From Acidobacteriota bacterium (lineage in GTDB: Bacteria > Acidobacteriota > UBA6911): 64,000 nt of DNA. Position 1 is the stretch's first letter; the number at the start of each line of letters is the position of its first letter. The position numbers and the translations under genes are program-made. The stretch spans positions 1 to 64,000 of the forward strand of contig JAAYCX010000089.1 in NCBI GenBank assembly GCA_012729555.1, given 5' to 3'. Positions 34,802 to 45,729 of this stretch are shown here, piece by piece. The notes under the pieces are model-generated. The model had not been told where the DNA came from. It worked only from the letters and a program-made list of their open reading frames with translations, and searched no databases.

Positions 34802-35649
34802 GTCGTGTAAACCCCGTGAACCAATACCTGCGGATGGACCGCATGCCCCATATCTGGTGCTCCGGATGCGGACTGGGGACGACGGTCAACTGCTTCATCC
34901 GGGCCATCGAGAACTGCGGGTATCCGCGGGAGCAGATCGCCATCGTGTCCGGGATCGGCTGCACGGGCCGGGTGGCCGGCTACCTCAAGCTGGACAGCTT
35001 TCATACCACCCACGGCCGCCCCATCCCCTTCGCCACCGGCCTCAAGCTGGCCAACCCGGAACTCAAGGTGGTGGTGATCAGCGGCGACGGCGACCTCTTC
35101 GCCATCGGCGGCAATCATTTCATCCACGCGGCGCGCAGAAACATGGACCTGACGGTGGTGTGCGTGAACAATTTCACCTACGGGATGACGGGGGGGCAGC
35201 TGACGCCGACCACCCCGATCGACGCCATTTCGTCCACCTCCCCCTACGGCAATTTCGAGGAACCTTTCAACCTGCCGTTCCTGGCCGAGTCGGCCGGCGC
35301 CGTCTACGTCGCGCGCTGGACCACCTATCACGTCAAGCAGGCGGCCAGGTCGATCCGGGAAGCGATCCAGAAAAACGGGCTCAGCTTCGTGGAGATCATC
35401 AGCCCCTGCCCGACCCTCTACGGGAGAAGAAACAAGCTCGGGGACGGGCTGGCGATGATGAAGGCGTTCAAGGAGAACAGCGCCATCGTCAACGGGGCGG
35501 ATACGCGCGAGGTCGGCCTGGATTTCAAGGGGAAGATCGTCTGCGGCAAATTCATCGACCGGGAGAAGCCGTCCTTCCTCGATATGTACCACACGACCAT
35601 GGCGGAACGGTTCGGGCCCTTCTACGAGCCTTACGAGGGGGTGCAATGA
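34798..35649 (+). CDS. korB: 2-oxoacid:ferredoxin oxidoreductase, beta (TPP) subunit
   Basis: A 283-residue thiamine-diphosphate-binding subunit. The cluster/TPP motif CSGCGLGT, SGIGCTGR, FHTTHGRPIPFATG, the GDGDLFAIGGNHFIHAARRN magnesium-TPP motif and NNFTYGMTGGQ are all present. Overlaps both neighbours by four bases. Together with korA it forms the catalytic core. Confidence 0.92.
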   Translation: MSRVNPVNQYLRMDRMPHIWCSGCGLGTTVNCFIRAIENCGYPREQIAIVSGIGCTGRVAGYLKLDSFHTTHGRPIPFATGLKLANPELKVVVISGDGDLFAIGGNHFIHAARRNMDLTVVCVNNFTYGMTGGQLTPTTPIDAISSTSPYGNFEEPFNLPFLAESAGAVYVARWTTYHVKQAARSIREAIQKNGLSFVEIISPCPTLYGRRNKLGDGLAMMKAFKENSAIVNGADTREVGLDFKGKIVCGKFIDREKPSFLDMYHTTMAERFGPFYEPYEGVQ

Positions 35650-36188
35650 GCGCAACGGAAATCAAATTCGCGGGATTGGGGGGGCAGGGGGTCATCCTGG
35701 CCGGGATCATCATCGGCCGTGCCGCCAGCATCTACGAAAACAAGTTCGCGACGCTCACGCAGAGCTTCGGGCCGGAAGCGCGCGGCAGCGCCTGCAGCGC
35801 CCAGGTCATCCTCTCGGACGAAAAGATCCTCTACCCCTACGTGACCCGCCCCGAAATACTGATGGCGCTGTCCCAGGAGGCCTTCAACAAGTTTCTGCCG
35901 GAAGCCAGGGACAACGCCATCGTGATCATCGAGGAGGAACTGGTCCGTCCCAAGGGGCTCAAATCGGGGATGAAGGTTTTCGGCATTCCCGCCACCCGGC
36001 TGGCCGAGGAACTGGGGCGCAAGATGATCCTCAACATCGTCATGGTCGGGTTCTTCACCGCGGTGACCCGGCTGATCGATTATGAAGCCGTGAAGGAGAC
36101 CGTGAAGGCGTCCGTGCCCCACGGGACGGAGCATATGAACCTCCGGGCTTACGAGCGCGGCTACGAATACGGTCAAGCCCTGCTGTGA
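35646..36188 (+). CDS. korC: 2-oxoacid:ferredoxin oxidoreductase, gamma subunit
   Basis: A 180-residue gamma-domain subunit with the family start IKFAGLGGQGVILAGIIIGRAA and the TQSFGPEARGSACSAQVILSD segment. Last gene of the korDABC operon, coupled to korB by an ATGA overlap. A short CCCTG/CAGGG hairpin follows near 36200-36215 but is too weak to call a terminator. Confidence 0.92.
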   Translation: MSATEIKFAGLGGQGVILAGIIIGRAASIYENKFATLTQSFGPEARGSACSAQVILSDEKILYPYVTRPEILMALSQEAFNKFLPEARDNAIVIIEEELVRPKGLKSGMKVFGIPATRLAEELGRKMILNIVMVGFFTAVTRLIDYEAVKETVKASVPHGTEHMNLRAYERGYEYGQALL

Positions 36189-36232
36189 GTGCGCGGGCTC
36201 CCTGAAATCCAGGGGCTCCGGCTTAAAATGTA

Positions 36233-36261
36233 TTGACGGGTCCCGGCGGGACCGGTACATT
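36233..36261 (+). promoter_or_regulatory. Promoter for the zinc-ribbon/YhcC pair
   Basis: TTGACG (36233-36238), a 17-base spacer and TACATT (36256-36261). One of the best matches to a sigma-70-type promoter in the window. Confidence 0.6.
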
Positions 36262-36315
36262 ACCGGTTTCACGCCGCCCCGCGTCACCGGCGGTTACAGG
36301 AAAGGAACCAGTTAA

Positions 36316-36501
36316 ATGGCAGAGAAGAAAAAGTTATCCAAAACAGCGCGCGCCAGCCTCGGCAACAAGTCGGAGGCCTATGCGCACGCCTGTCCGAAAT
36401 GCGGCACCCCGATGGTGGCGACCAAGGTGATCCGGTACGCGGGAATGCCGGGAGGCATGTTCTGGGTCTGCCCCAAGGACGACAGCCGGGTCAAGATCTA
36501 G
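36316..36501 (+). CDS. Small zinc-ribbon protein, function unknown
   Basis: A 61-residue basic protein. A CPKCGTPM motif near residue 26 and a single cysteine in FWVCPKDD near 52 suggest a partial or three-cysteine zinc ribbon, possibly completed by the histidine at 24 (AHACP). GGAAAGGAAC precedes the ATG. It lies seven bases upstream of the YhcC-type gene, so the two are likely cotranscribed. I do not recognise a named family. Confidence 0.7.
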   Translation: MAEKKKLSKTARASLGNKSEAYAHACPKCGTPMVATKVIRYAGMPGGMFWVCPKDDSRVKI

Positions 36502-36508
36502 CCCCGCC

Positions 36509-37438
36509 ATGCAGCCCCGGTACAACGCCTATGGGCGTTTCCTGCGGGAGAGATTCGGGTGCCGGGTTTATAAAGTCAGCATCGACGGGGGTTTTACCTG
36601 CCCCAACCGCGACGGGTCCCTGTCGGCCGAGGGGTGCACTTACTGCAACAACGACTCCTTCAGGCCGAAAAACGCATCGCGCCTTCGTCCCGTTTCCGAA
36701 CAGCTCAGGGAGGGGATGGACTACCTGCGGCGCCGGTTCGGCGCGCGGAAATTCATAGCCTATTTCCAGCCCTTCACCAACACCTACGCCCCCCTCGAAA
36801 CCCTCGCGCCGCTCTACGAGGCCGCCATGGACCACCCGGACGTGGTGGGGCTGGCGCTGGGCACCCGCCCCGACTGCATCGACGAGGCGAAACTGGCCTG
36901 GCTCGAGACCCTGGCCCGGACGCGTTTCGTGACCGTGGAATACGGCCTCCAATCCGTTTACGATGAAACGCTCCTGCGCATCAACCGGGGGCACGATTTC
37001 GATTGCTGGCGGCGGGCGGTGGCCGGTACCCGGGGCCGGGGGATCTGGATCGGGGCCCACCTCATCCTGGGATTTCCCTGGGAAACCCGGGAGGCGGTTC
37101 TCGCCGAGGCCGATATCCTTTCCGGGGAGGGGGTGAATTTTCTGAAGCTGCACCACCTGCACGTGGTGCGGGGTACGGCCCTGGCAAGGGAATATGCCGA
37201 GAGGCCCTTCCCCCTTCCGTCTCTCGGGGAATATGCGGAGCTGGTGGCCGATTTCCTGGAGCGGCTGAGCCCGGATATCCATATCGAACGGCTGTTCGGC
37301 ACGGCTCCGGAGCGGGAACTGATCGCCCCCGTCTGGGGGGCCGGCCGCGCGGAGATACGGCGCTCTATCGAACGCACCCTTGCCGACCGCGGCTCCCGTC
37401 AGGGGATGCGGCGCGCTCCCCCCGCCCCCGGCAGCTGA
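36509..37438 (+). CDS. Radical SAM protein, YhcC/TIGR01212 family
   Basis: A 309-residue radical SAM enzyme of the YhcC group; its reaction is unknown to me. The cluster motif is the family variant CPNRDGSLSAEGCTYCNN, where the last three cysteines (with long first spacing) bind 4Fe-4S. Family segments YFQPFTNTYAP, GTRPDCID, VEYGLQS and HLILGFPWE are present. It follows the zinc-ribbon gene closely and has no strong ribosome site of its own, suggesting coupled translation. It converges with the ClpX-like gene one base away. Confidence 0.9.
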   Translation: MQPRYNAYGRFLRERFGCRVYKVSIDGGFTCPNRDGSLSAEGCTYCNNDSFRPKNASRLRPVSEQLREGMDYLRRRFGARKFIAYFQPFTNTYAPLETLAPLYEAAMDHPDVVGLALGTRPDCIDEAKLAWLETLARTRFVTVEYGLQSVYDETLLRINRGHDFDCWRRAVAGTRGRGIWIGAHLILGFPWETREAVLAEADILSGEGVNFLKLHHLHVVRGTALAREYAERPFPLPSLGEYAELVADFLERLSPDIHIERLFGTAPERELIAPVWGAGRAEIRRSIERTLADRGSRQGMRRAPPAPGS

Positions 37439-37439
37439 A

Positions 37440-39005
37440 TCACTTCCCCCGGCTCACGTAATAGGAACGGATCCATTCGTCCAGGGCGGCCTTCGGGTCA
37501 CGCACCACCTCGGGGGTGATTTCGAAGCGGATGCCCTCGGCCCCGCGGATCAGGTTCAGGCCGTGTTCGTAGTCCCGGAAGATCCCGGCGAAAACATCCT
37601 CCAGCTTTTCGCCGCTCTCATAGGCCCGCCGGCTCAGGATCCGGGCCGCCTCGGGTTGAACGTGGATCTCGACTCCGTTCTTCTGCGACCACTCCCGGGC
37701 TATCCCATCGAGGGCGGCGTCCATTTCCCGGAGCCGGAGGGCGCGGGCCGACTGCAGGATCTCCTCGAGCACCTCGTCCGGGTGATCCACCAGCCTCTCC
37801 GTCAATTCCAGCCGGTCCACGGCCGAATGGGGGAGATGGTACTTGTACTCGCGAAAAATGCGCTCGCAGACCCCGACCAGGCTTCGGGCCCCCGTATGCT
37901 CCTCGTAGGCCCGCTCGGCGATCCGGTGGAGGCCCGGATCGGTGTGGGACATTTCGATTCCGTAGGCTTCAAACGCGTTGATGTACTGGCGCATGATGGA
38001 GCCCTCGGAATTCTTGAGGATCTCGAACAGGTCCTCCACCCCGAGCTCGTGGCAGGCGACCACCACCGGGAGCCGGCCCACGAATTCCGATTCGAATCCG
38101 TACTCGATGAAGTCGACGCTTCTGACCGCCTGGAAATAATCCTCGTCCTTGGGCGCCCGGCGCCCCTCGGCGTTGAAGCCGATGGCTTTGCCCCCCAGGC
38201 GTTTGCGGATGATGTCCGAGAGCCCGTTGAATGCGCCGCTGACGATGAAAAGAATGTGCCGGGTGTTGATGACCGACCGGGATACCTTCCCCTTGGATTG
38301 AAACTCCATGGCTGCCTGCAGCTGGGAAGTCAGGTCGAACGGGGTGCGCAGGCTGACTTCCGTTTCCTCCATGAGCTTGAGCAGGCCGCGCTGCACTCCT
38401 CCCCCGCTGACGTCCCGTCCCAGGATGTTCGTGGGGCTGGCGATCTTGTCTATTTCGTCGAGGTAGATGATGCCGTACTCCGCCAGGCGCACGTTTCCGT
38501 CGGCCTTCTGCACCAGCTCCCTTACCAGGTCCTCCACGTCCCCCCCGACATAACCCGTTTCGGAAAACTTGGTGGCGTCGCCTTTGACGAAGGGGACCCC
38601 GATGAGATTGGCGATGGTCCGGACCAGGTAGGTTTTCCCGACCCCGGTGGGGCCGAGCATGATGATGTTCTGCTTGGCGTAATCGTTGCAGGGGCCCTTC
38701 GCCGAGCAGCGCCGTATGTGGTTGTAATGGTCGCATATGGCCGTCGCCAGGACCTTTTTGGCGTCGTCCTGCCGGACTACGAAGCGGTCGAGGTATTTCT
38801 TTATATCCCTCGGCAGGTAGTCGAACTTGAGGTCGAGGGGGGCTTCGCTGGTTTCGGTGCCCTCCTCGGCGGTCCGGGCCTCGTCCGGTTCGGAGCCCAG
38901 GACCCCGAGCCTGATCTGGTTGCCGTACTTGCTGGAGAAAAACTCCTCCATGTCCTTGCGTAACTCATCCGGGTTCGGCCATTTAGGGCCATTACATTCA
39001 AACAC
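37440..39005 (-). CDS. ClpX-like AAA+ ATPase with duplicated C-terminal small domain
   Basis: A 521-residue unfoldase resembling ClpX without its N-terminal zinc-binding domain. The nucleotide site is intact: GPTGVGKTY (Walker A), YLDEIDKIA (Walker B), the GYVGGDVEDL pore loop and the sensor-2 GAR. KAIGFNAEG matches the IGF loop that docks ClpX on ClpP. After the first small domain (348-419) a second related one follows (443-514). The start is taken as GTG 39005 because GGGGAGG lies five bases upstream; a later ATG at 38951 is less well placed. No clpP is in the window. It follows the gene at 39121-39816 on the same strand. Confidence 0.82.
   Translation of the reverse strand: MFECNGPKWPNPDELRKDMEEFFSSKYGNQIRLGVLGSEPDEARTAEEGTETSEAPLDLKFDYLPRDIKKYLDRFVVRQDDAKKVLATAICDHYNHIRRCSAKGPCNDYAKQNIIMLGPTGVGKTYLVRTIANLIGVPFVKGDATKFSETGYVGGDVEDLVRELVQKADGNVRLAEYGIIYLDEIDKIASPTNILGRDVSGGGVQRGLLKLMEETEVSLRTPFDLTSQLQAAMEFQSKGKVSRSVINTRHILFIVSGAFNGLSDIIRKRLGGKAIGFNAEGRRAPKDEDYFQAVRSVDFIEYGFESEFVGRLPVVVACHELGVEDLFEILKNSEGSIMRQYINAFEAYGIEMSHTDPGLHRIAERAYEEHTGARSLVGVCERIFREYKYHLPHSAVDRLELTERLVDHPDEVLEEILQSARALRLREMDAALDGIAREWSQKNGVEIHVQPEAARILSRRAYESGEKLEDVFAGIFRDYEHGLNLIRGAEGIRFEITPEVVRDPKAALDEWIRSYYVSRGK
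37464..37964 (-). repeat. Internal duplication of the ClpX-like small domain
   Basis: Protein repeat, residues 348-419 and 443-514. Shared positions include YGIE/NGVE, AERAYE/SRRAYE, IFREYKYHL/IFRDYEHGL, RLELTERLV/RFEITPEVV and LEEIL/LDEWI. The sensor-2 GAR of copy 1 is GEK in copy 2. Confidence 0.65.
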
Positions 39006-39120
39006 TCCATCCTCCCCGACCGCGCTCGAACGGCATACCGTCCGGGCGATCACCTTTTCCCTGATGAAGTATGGGTTCGCATCCGCCAAAAAGCAACCTG
39101 CGGCCCCGGGTTTCGGATTG

Positions 39121-39816
39121 CTAGCGGCGGGCGCGCCTGCGCGGGACTTCGACCTTCTTGGCCGGGGCCTTGGAAGGTTTTCGGTGTGATTTTGCCGGGG
39201 ATTTGGGGGAAGCGGCCGCTTTCGCCGCCTTCTTCGGGATTTTGGCCGCCGGCTTCTGTTTCCGGGCAGACGGGCCGGCAAAAACCCGGTTCACCGGGGG
39301 GGGGAGCTCTTCTTCACGTTCCTGGACTTCTTTTTCGAACGCCTGCAGGAGAATATTGGCACGCTGGGCCAGGAGCGGGTCTCCCGCAAAAGACTCCGTA
39401 ACCCGCACGATCCGGGCAAGGTGGGCCTTTACGAGGATGTAGAAATCGAGCGATTCGCTGGTCCAGTTCTTCCGGAGGTTGCGGATGATCGGGACGTAGA
39501 TCTGGAGGATGACGGGTTCCTCCGCTTCGAGGGCGATTTCGAAGGAACGCTGCAGGGATATAACCTCTTCTTTCTCAAGAGTATGATCTTTATTCTTCCC
39601 GGGCGAGGAGGGCTTCGGGGCATCGGCCGCCTGCTTGAGCTGGCGCCAGAAGGAGGGGGGGAGCGCTTTGAGGCTGCGGATCTGCTGGCCGATGTCGCTC
39701 TCCATCGAATCCCAGAGATCGAGGACCAGGGCGTTTTCAGTAAACCTTTTCTTCAGTTTAAGATATAGCCCGGATAGAACATTCTGGTTTTCGTTGATGG
39801 AGCCCTGAAGGTTCAT
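39121..39816 (-). CDS. Protein of unknown function with histone-H1-like basic tail
   Basis: A 231-residue protein. Residues 1-180 look helical and soluble with no motif I recognise. The last 46 are almost only Lys, Ala, Pro, Ser and Arg (runs such as PKKAAKAAASPKSPAK), like bacterial histone-H1-type nucleoid proteins. The start at 39816 is uncertain (weak ribosome site); an in-frame ATG at 39924 would add 36 residues. It lies 115 bases before the ClpX-like start on the same strand. Confidence 0.6.
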   Translation of the reverse strand: MNLQGSINENQNVLSGLYLKLKKRFTENALVLDLWDSMESDIGQQIRSLKALPPSFWRQLKQAADAPKPSSPGKNKDHTLEKEEVISLQRSFEIALEAEEPVILQIYVPIIRNLRKNWTSESLDFYILVKAHLARIVRVTESFAGDPLLAQRANILLQAFEKEVQEREEELPPPVNRVFAGPSARKQKPAAKIPKKAAKAAASPKSPAKSHRKPSKAPAKKVEVPRRRARR

Positions 39817-40006
39817 AGGCCACTCTCGCCTGGCAACTGGCAAACCGCCGATGATATGGATGAGGGAGGCATCGAGTATGCACTGTACCAGACTGTCCCG
39901 GCGGCTGTAAAGCCCCTTATTCATATTATTTTAAAGTCGTTTTTGCCCGCCATCGTGATAGGATGCGGGGCACGCGACACACTCGGCGGCTGGAGGAGGC
40001 CGGATC

Positions 40007-40615
40007 ATGCTGAACTACATATGGCTTGCCATGGTTGTTCTCGCCGTTGTCCTGGGCGGAGTCAACGGCAGGATTGAAGAAGTCACCAGGGCCGCCATCG
40101 ATTCGGCCTCCGGTGCGGTGACCATCGCCCTGGGCCTCATCGGCGTCATGGCCCTCTGGCTGGGGATCGTCAAGATCGCCGAAGACTCGGGCCTGATGGC
40201 GCTCCTGGCCCGCGGCATCGCCCCCGTGCTGAAGTGGCTGTTCCCCGATGTCCCGAAGGGGCACCCGGCCATGGCCAGCATGACGATGAACATCGCCGCC
40301 AACATGCTGGGGCTGAGCAACGCGGCGACCCCCCTGGGCATAAAAGCCATGGAGGACCTGGAAACGCTGAACCGGAGGCCCGGGGTCGCCACCAACGCCA
40401 TGTGCACCTTCCTGACCATCAATACGGCCAGCCTCCAGCTGATTCCCGCCACCATGATCGGGGTCATGGCCTCCGCAGGGTCCGGAGACCCCGCGGCCAT
40501 CATCGGGACGACGATCGCGGCCACTTTCTGCGCCCTGACCGCGGGGGTCACGACGGTCAAGATCCTGGAAAAGATCCCGTTTTTCGCCGTCGACCGCGGG
40601 GGGGAGGCGCGATGA
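40007..40615 (+). CDS. spmA: SpmA-like nucleoside-recognition (Gate) membrane protein
   Basis: A 202-residue membrane protein of the SpmA family with Gate/nucleoside-recognition domain: helices near 1-17, 40-60, 130-150 and 165-185, and the motifs MTMNIAANMLGLSNAATPLG and FLTINTASLQLIP typical of the family. SpmA and SpmB affect spore maturation in Bacillus, but the pair is widespread in non-spore-formers and its transport role is unresolved. ATG behind GAGGAGG. Coupled to spmB by ATGA. Confidence 0.85.
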   Translation: MLNYIWLAMVVLAVVLGGVNGRIEEVTRAAIDSASGAVTIALGLIGVMALWLGIVKIAEDSGLMALLARGIAPVLKWLFPDVPKGHPAMASMTMNIAANMLGLSNAATPLGIKAMEDLETLNRRPGVATNAMCTFLTINTASLQLIPATMIGVMASAGSGDPAAIIGTTIAATFCALTAGVTTVKILEKIPFFAVDRGGEAR

Positions 40616-41148
40616 TGCAGCAGATCCTGGGAACCATCTCCGCCTGGGCGATCCCGCTCTTCCTGGTGGCCATCCCGCTGTACGGCATGGCGAAGGGGGT
40701 CAAGGTCTACGAGAGCTTCGTGGAGGGGGCCAAGGGGGGCTTCCAGACGGCCGTCCGCATCATCCCCTACCTGGTCGCCATCCTGGTCGCCGTCGGCATG
40801 CTGCGGGCGGCGGGGGCGATCGAGATGCTCTCGCGGGGGCTCGGCCCGCTCCTGGCATGGCTCCGTTTCCCGGTGGAAGTTCTCCCGCTGGCCCTCATGC
40901 GGCCCCTGTCCGGGGGGGGGTCGCTCGGCATCGTCACGGAACTGATCCAGGTGCACGGCCCTGATTCCTTCATCGGCCGGCTGGCCGCCACCGCCTACGG
41001 GAGCACGGAGACCACCTTCTATGTCCTGGCGGTCTATTTCGGCGCGGTCGGCATCAAGAAGGCCCGGCACGCGGTTTTCGCGGGCCTCGTCGCCGACGTG
41101 GTCAGCATCGTCGCGGCCATCACTTTCTGCCGGCTCGCTTTCGCCTGA
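40612..41148 (+). CDS. spmB: SpmB-like nucleoside-recognition (Gate) membrane protein
   Basis: A 178-residue partner of the SpmA-like protein. Four hydrophobic helices and the family motifs PLYGMAKGVKVYESFVEGAK, MRPLSGGGSLG and AYGSTETTFYVLAVYFGAVG are present. Overlaps spmA by four bases. No sporulation genes occur nearby. Confidence 0.87.
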   Translation: MMQQILGTISAWAIPLFLVAIPLYGMAKGVKVYESFVEGAKGGFQTAVRIIPYLVAILVAVGMLRAAGAIEMLSRGLGPLLAWLRFPVEVLPLALMRPLSGGGSLGIVTELIQVHGPDSFIGRLAATAYGSTETTFYVLAVYFGAVGIKKARHAVFAGLVADVVSIVAAITFCRLAFA

Positions 41149-41192
41149 TTCCGACCGGGCCGGCCCCCGCCACTTAACCGGCTTTCCGCTGT

Positions 41193-41220
41193 TTGAAAAT
41201 CGGGGGGCGGAGGTTATAAT
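41193..41220 (+). promoter_or_regulatory. Promoter for the membrane pyrophosphatase gene
   Basis: TTGAAA (41193-41198), a 16-base spacer and a consensus TATAAT (41215-41220), giving a leader of about 75 bases to ATG 41303. Confidence 0.65.
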
Positions 41221-41302
41221 CCCCCCTCAGTCACGATTGGAAGACTCGGCCTTGGGTTGAGAGCAGAGTTCGCGCACCCTTTACTACTCAGGAGAATCCA
41301 GA

Positions 41303-43777
<2,475 letters not shown>

Positions 43778-43780
43778 CCG

Positions 43781-43818
43781 GCCGGGAGCGCACGCCCCCC
43801 GCCGCGTGCGCTCCCGGC
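43781..43818 (+). terminator. Perfect 14-pair hairpin after hppA, possible terminator
   Basis: GCCGGGAGCGCACG (43781-43794) pairs completely with CGTGCGCTCCCGGC (43805-43818) around a ten-base loop, starting three bases past the stop codon. No T run follows on either strand, so it may be a 3' stabilising element or a weak terminator. Confidence 0.5.
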
Positions 43819-43986
43819 GCCCCGCCGGATGGTACAATGGTTCCAGGGCCCACGGGGGCGGTTCCGTTCCGGCAGCGGGACGGGGCATGAAAATGAGACC
43901 CTCCCCCGGGAGCTGCATCTTATCCCTGGTGGGGCGGCAGGGCTCGATTTATTGGAACCGTCCGGTGCCCGGGGAAGTAAAATGAC

Positions 43987-45189
43987 ATGGGGAAGGGGTC
44001 CCTCAGTCCGACGGAAGATATGGAAATGAAGGAAGGCGACAACAACATCCGCATCAAACTTCCCCCCCGGACCCGGACACAGGCCTCGCTGTTTCATTAC
44101 ATCAGGGAAACGCCCGAGGAGAGCGCCTTCAGGGACATCGACTGGAGTTTCCTGACCCACCCGGTCCGGAGCTTCAGGGAATGGTGGAGGGCGCCGCGGA
44201 CCGTACCCTCCCTGTTCCATTCCGTGGACGACGCTCCCAAAACCCCCTTCAGCTGGAAGGGTTTCCTGGCCGATTTCTTTACACGGACCCGCGGGCCCGG
44301 CTTCATCCCCTCGGTTTTCGCGGATCCGGAGGGACTCGAAGAGGAACGCGCCCGGGGGCGCACCAGGAAAATGGAAGCGGGGATGCTGTCGATCTTCATC
44401 CACGCGGCGGTCCTGGGTCTCATCCTGGTGGTGGTGAGCGAAACGGATGCCCCGGCCCCGGTCGACGAAAACGTCGTTTACGTCAGCAACCCGGTGTACC
44501 TCCCCTTTGAAGGGGACGGGCGGGACGGCGGCGGCGGCGGGGGGGGCGGCAAGAATCAGAAGGAACCGGCGGCGACGGGGGAAATGCCGGAGACCACCCG
44601 GGTGCAGATGCTGGCGCCCGACCCGGACAACCCGCAGCCGCTGCTCCCCGCGGAGGACCTGCTGGCCCAGGTGGCGAGCGTCGAGATGCCGATCGATCTC
44701 CCGCGCGACCTTTCGCTCCCGATCGGGGACATTTCCGCCCCCCCGAACTATTCCCGCTCTTCCGGCAGCGGCAGCGGCGGAGGGATCGGCACGGGGCGCG
44801 GGACCGGGGTCGGTTCCGGCAGCGGCGCCGGAGTGGGGCCCGGCAGCGGCGGCGGGATGGGGGGCGGCAGCGGCGGAGGGATCGGCAGCGGGGTGGGTCC
44901 CTACGTGGCCGGTAACGGCGTGAAGGACCCCGTGGCGGTGCTGCAGCCTCTCCCCGCCTACACCGAAGAGGCGCGCAAGGCCCGGATCGAAGGGGCCGTC
45001 CTCATCCAGGCCATCATCCGCAGGGACGGCAGCGTCGACAGTTTCAAGGTTCTGCGCGGCCTGGGGCACGGGCTGGACGAATCGGCCATCAAGACGATCG
45101 CATCCAAATGGCGCTTCCGCCCCGGCACCCTGAACGGTGTCCCGGTGGATGTCCAGGCGAACATCGAGGTCGTTTTCCGCCTGTACTGA
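43987..45189 (+). CDS. TonB-family protein with long cytoplasmic N-terminal region
   Basis: A 400-residue energy-coupling protein. About 130 residues precede the single membrane helix (MLSIFIHAAVLGLILVVVS), much longer than in standard TonB. The periplasmic part has a Gly/Ser linker (about 257-305) in place of the usual Pro/Lys spacer and ends with a TonB C-terminal domain (VLQPLPAYTEEARKARIEGAVLIQAII, SAIKTIASKWRFRPG). It powers outer-membrane import by analogy with TonB. ExbD follows; no ExbB gene is adjacent. The start is uncertain: ATG 43987 or ATGs at 44020-44026 lack a strong ribosome site. Confidence 0.83.
   Translation: MGKGSLSPTEDMEMKEGDNNIRIKLPPRTRTQASLFHYIRETPEESAFRDIDWSFLTHPVRSFREWWRAPRTVPSLFHSVDDAPKTPFSWKGFLADFFTRTRGPGFIPSVFADPEGLEEERARGRTRKMEAGMLSIFIHAAVLGLILVVVSETDAPAPVDENVVYVSNPVYLPFEGDGRDGGGGGGGGKNQKEPAATGEMPETTRVQMLAPDPDNPQPLLPAEDLLAQVASVEMPIDLPRDLSLPIGDISAPPNYSRSSGSGSGGGIGTGRGTGVGSGSGAGVGPGSGGGMGGGSGGGIGSGVGPYVAGNGVKDPVAVLQPLPAYTEEARKARIEGAVLIQAIIRRDGSVDSFKVLRGLGHGLDESAIKTIASKWRFRPGTLNGVPVDVQANIEVVFRLY
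44758..44902 (+). repeat. Low-complexity Gly/Ser repeat in the TonB linker
   Basis: Repeated ggcagcggcgg-like units encode alternating GSG, GGG, GTG and GVG triplets, forming a flexible spacer across the periplasm. Confidence 0.7.
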
Positions 45190-45235
45190 CGGTGCCGCAG
45201 AGGCCCGGCTCGAGGGGCGGCGAGGAGCGTATGTC

Positions 45236-45664
45236 ATGGCGATGAACACGGGGAAAAAAGGGTATCAATCCGATATCAACATCACCCCCTATATCGATAT
45301 CCTCCTGGTCCTGCTGATCATTTTCATGGTCGCCGTTCCCCTCAAGCAGCATGAGCACCCGGTGCGGGTTCCCCAGCCGGCTCCGGCGGAGCAGCCCAAA
45401 AACGTAAAGCCCGATTCCATCATCGTCGAAATAGACAGCGATCACACGGTCCGGCTGAACCAGCAGCCCGTGACCCTGTCGGAGCTGGAATCGACCCTGA
45501 CGGAGGTATTCGCCCGGCGCGCCGCCAAGAACATGTTCATTCGCGGGGATTCCTCCCTCCCCTACGGCGACGTTTTCATCCTGCTCGACATCGCCAAGAG
45601 GGCGGGGGTCGGCGATGTCGCCCTGCTGGAAAAGTCGGGCTCCCCGCCTTCGGCCGCCCCGTAG
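45236..45664 (+). CDS. exbD: ExbD/TolR-type biopolymer transport protein
   Basis: A 142-residue inner-membrane protein that helps harvest proton-motive force for TonB. INITPYIDILLVLLIIFMV contains the functional membrane aspartate; the periplasmic domain ends with DVFILLDIAKRAGVGDVALL, typical of ExbD/TolR. GAGGAG precedes ATG 45236; a second in-frame ATG is at 45242. Lies 46 bases after tonB. An ExbB partner must come from elsewhere in the genome. Confidence 0.88.
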   Translation: MAMNTGKKGYQSDINITPYIDILLVLLIIFMVAVPLKQHEHPVRVPQPAPAEQPKNVKPDSIIVEIDSDHTVRLNQQPVTLSELESTLTEVFARRAAKNMFIRGDSSLPYGDVFILLDIAKRAGVGDVALLEKSGSPPSAAP

Positions 45665-45729
45665 GAGGGGAGTCCGGAGAGGATTTTCCCGTCACGCCGC
45701 CCCGCCGCAGGGTAGAATGGACAGCGGCC

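Noticed and set aside
40007-41148. Evidence of sporulation from SpmA/SpmB
   Set aside because: These proteins occur widely in non-spore-formers and no other sporulation gene is present; the cell is diderm.
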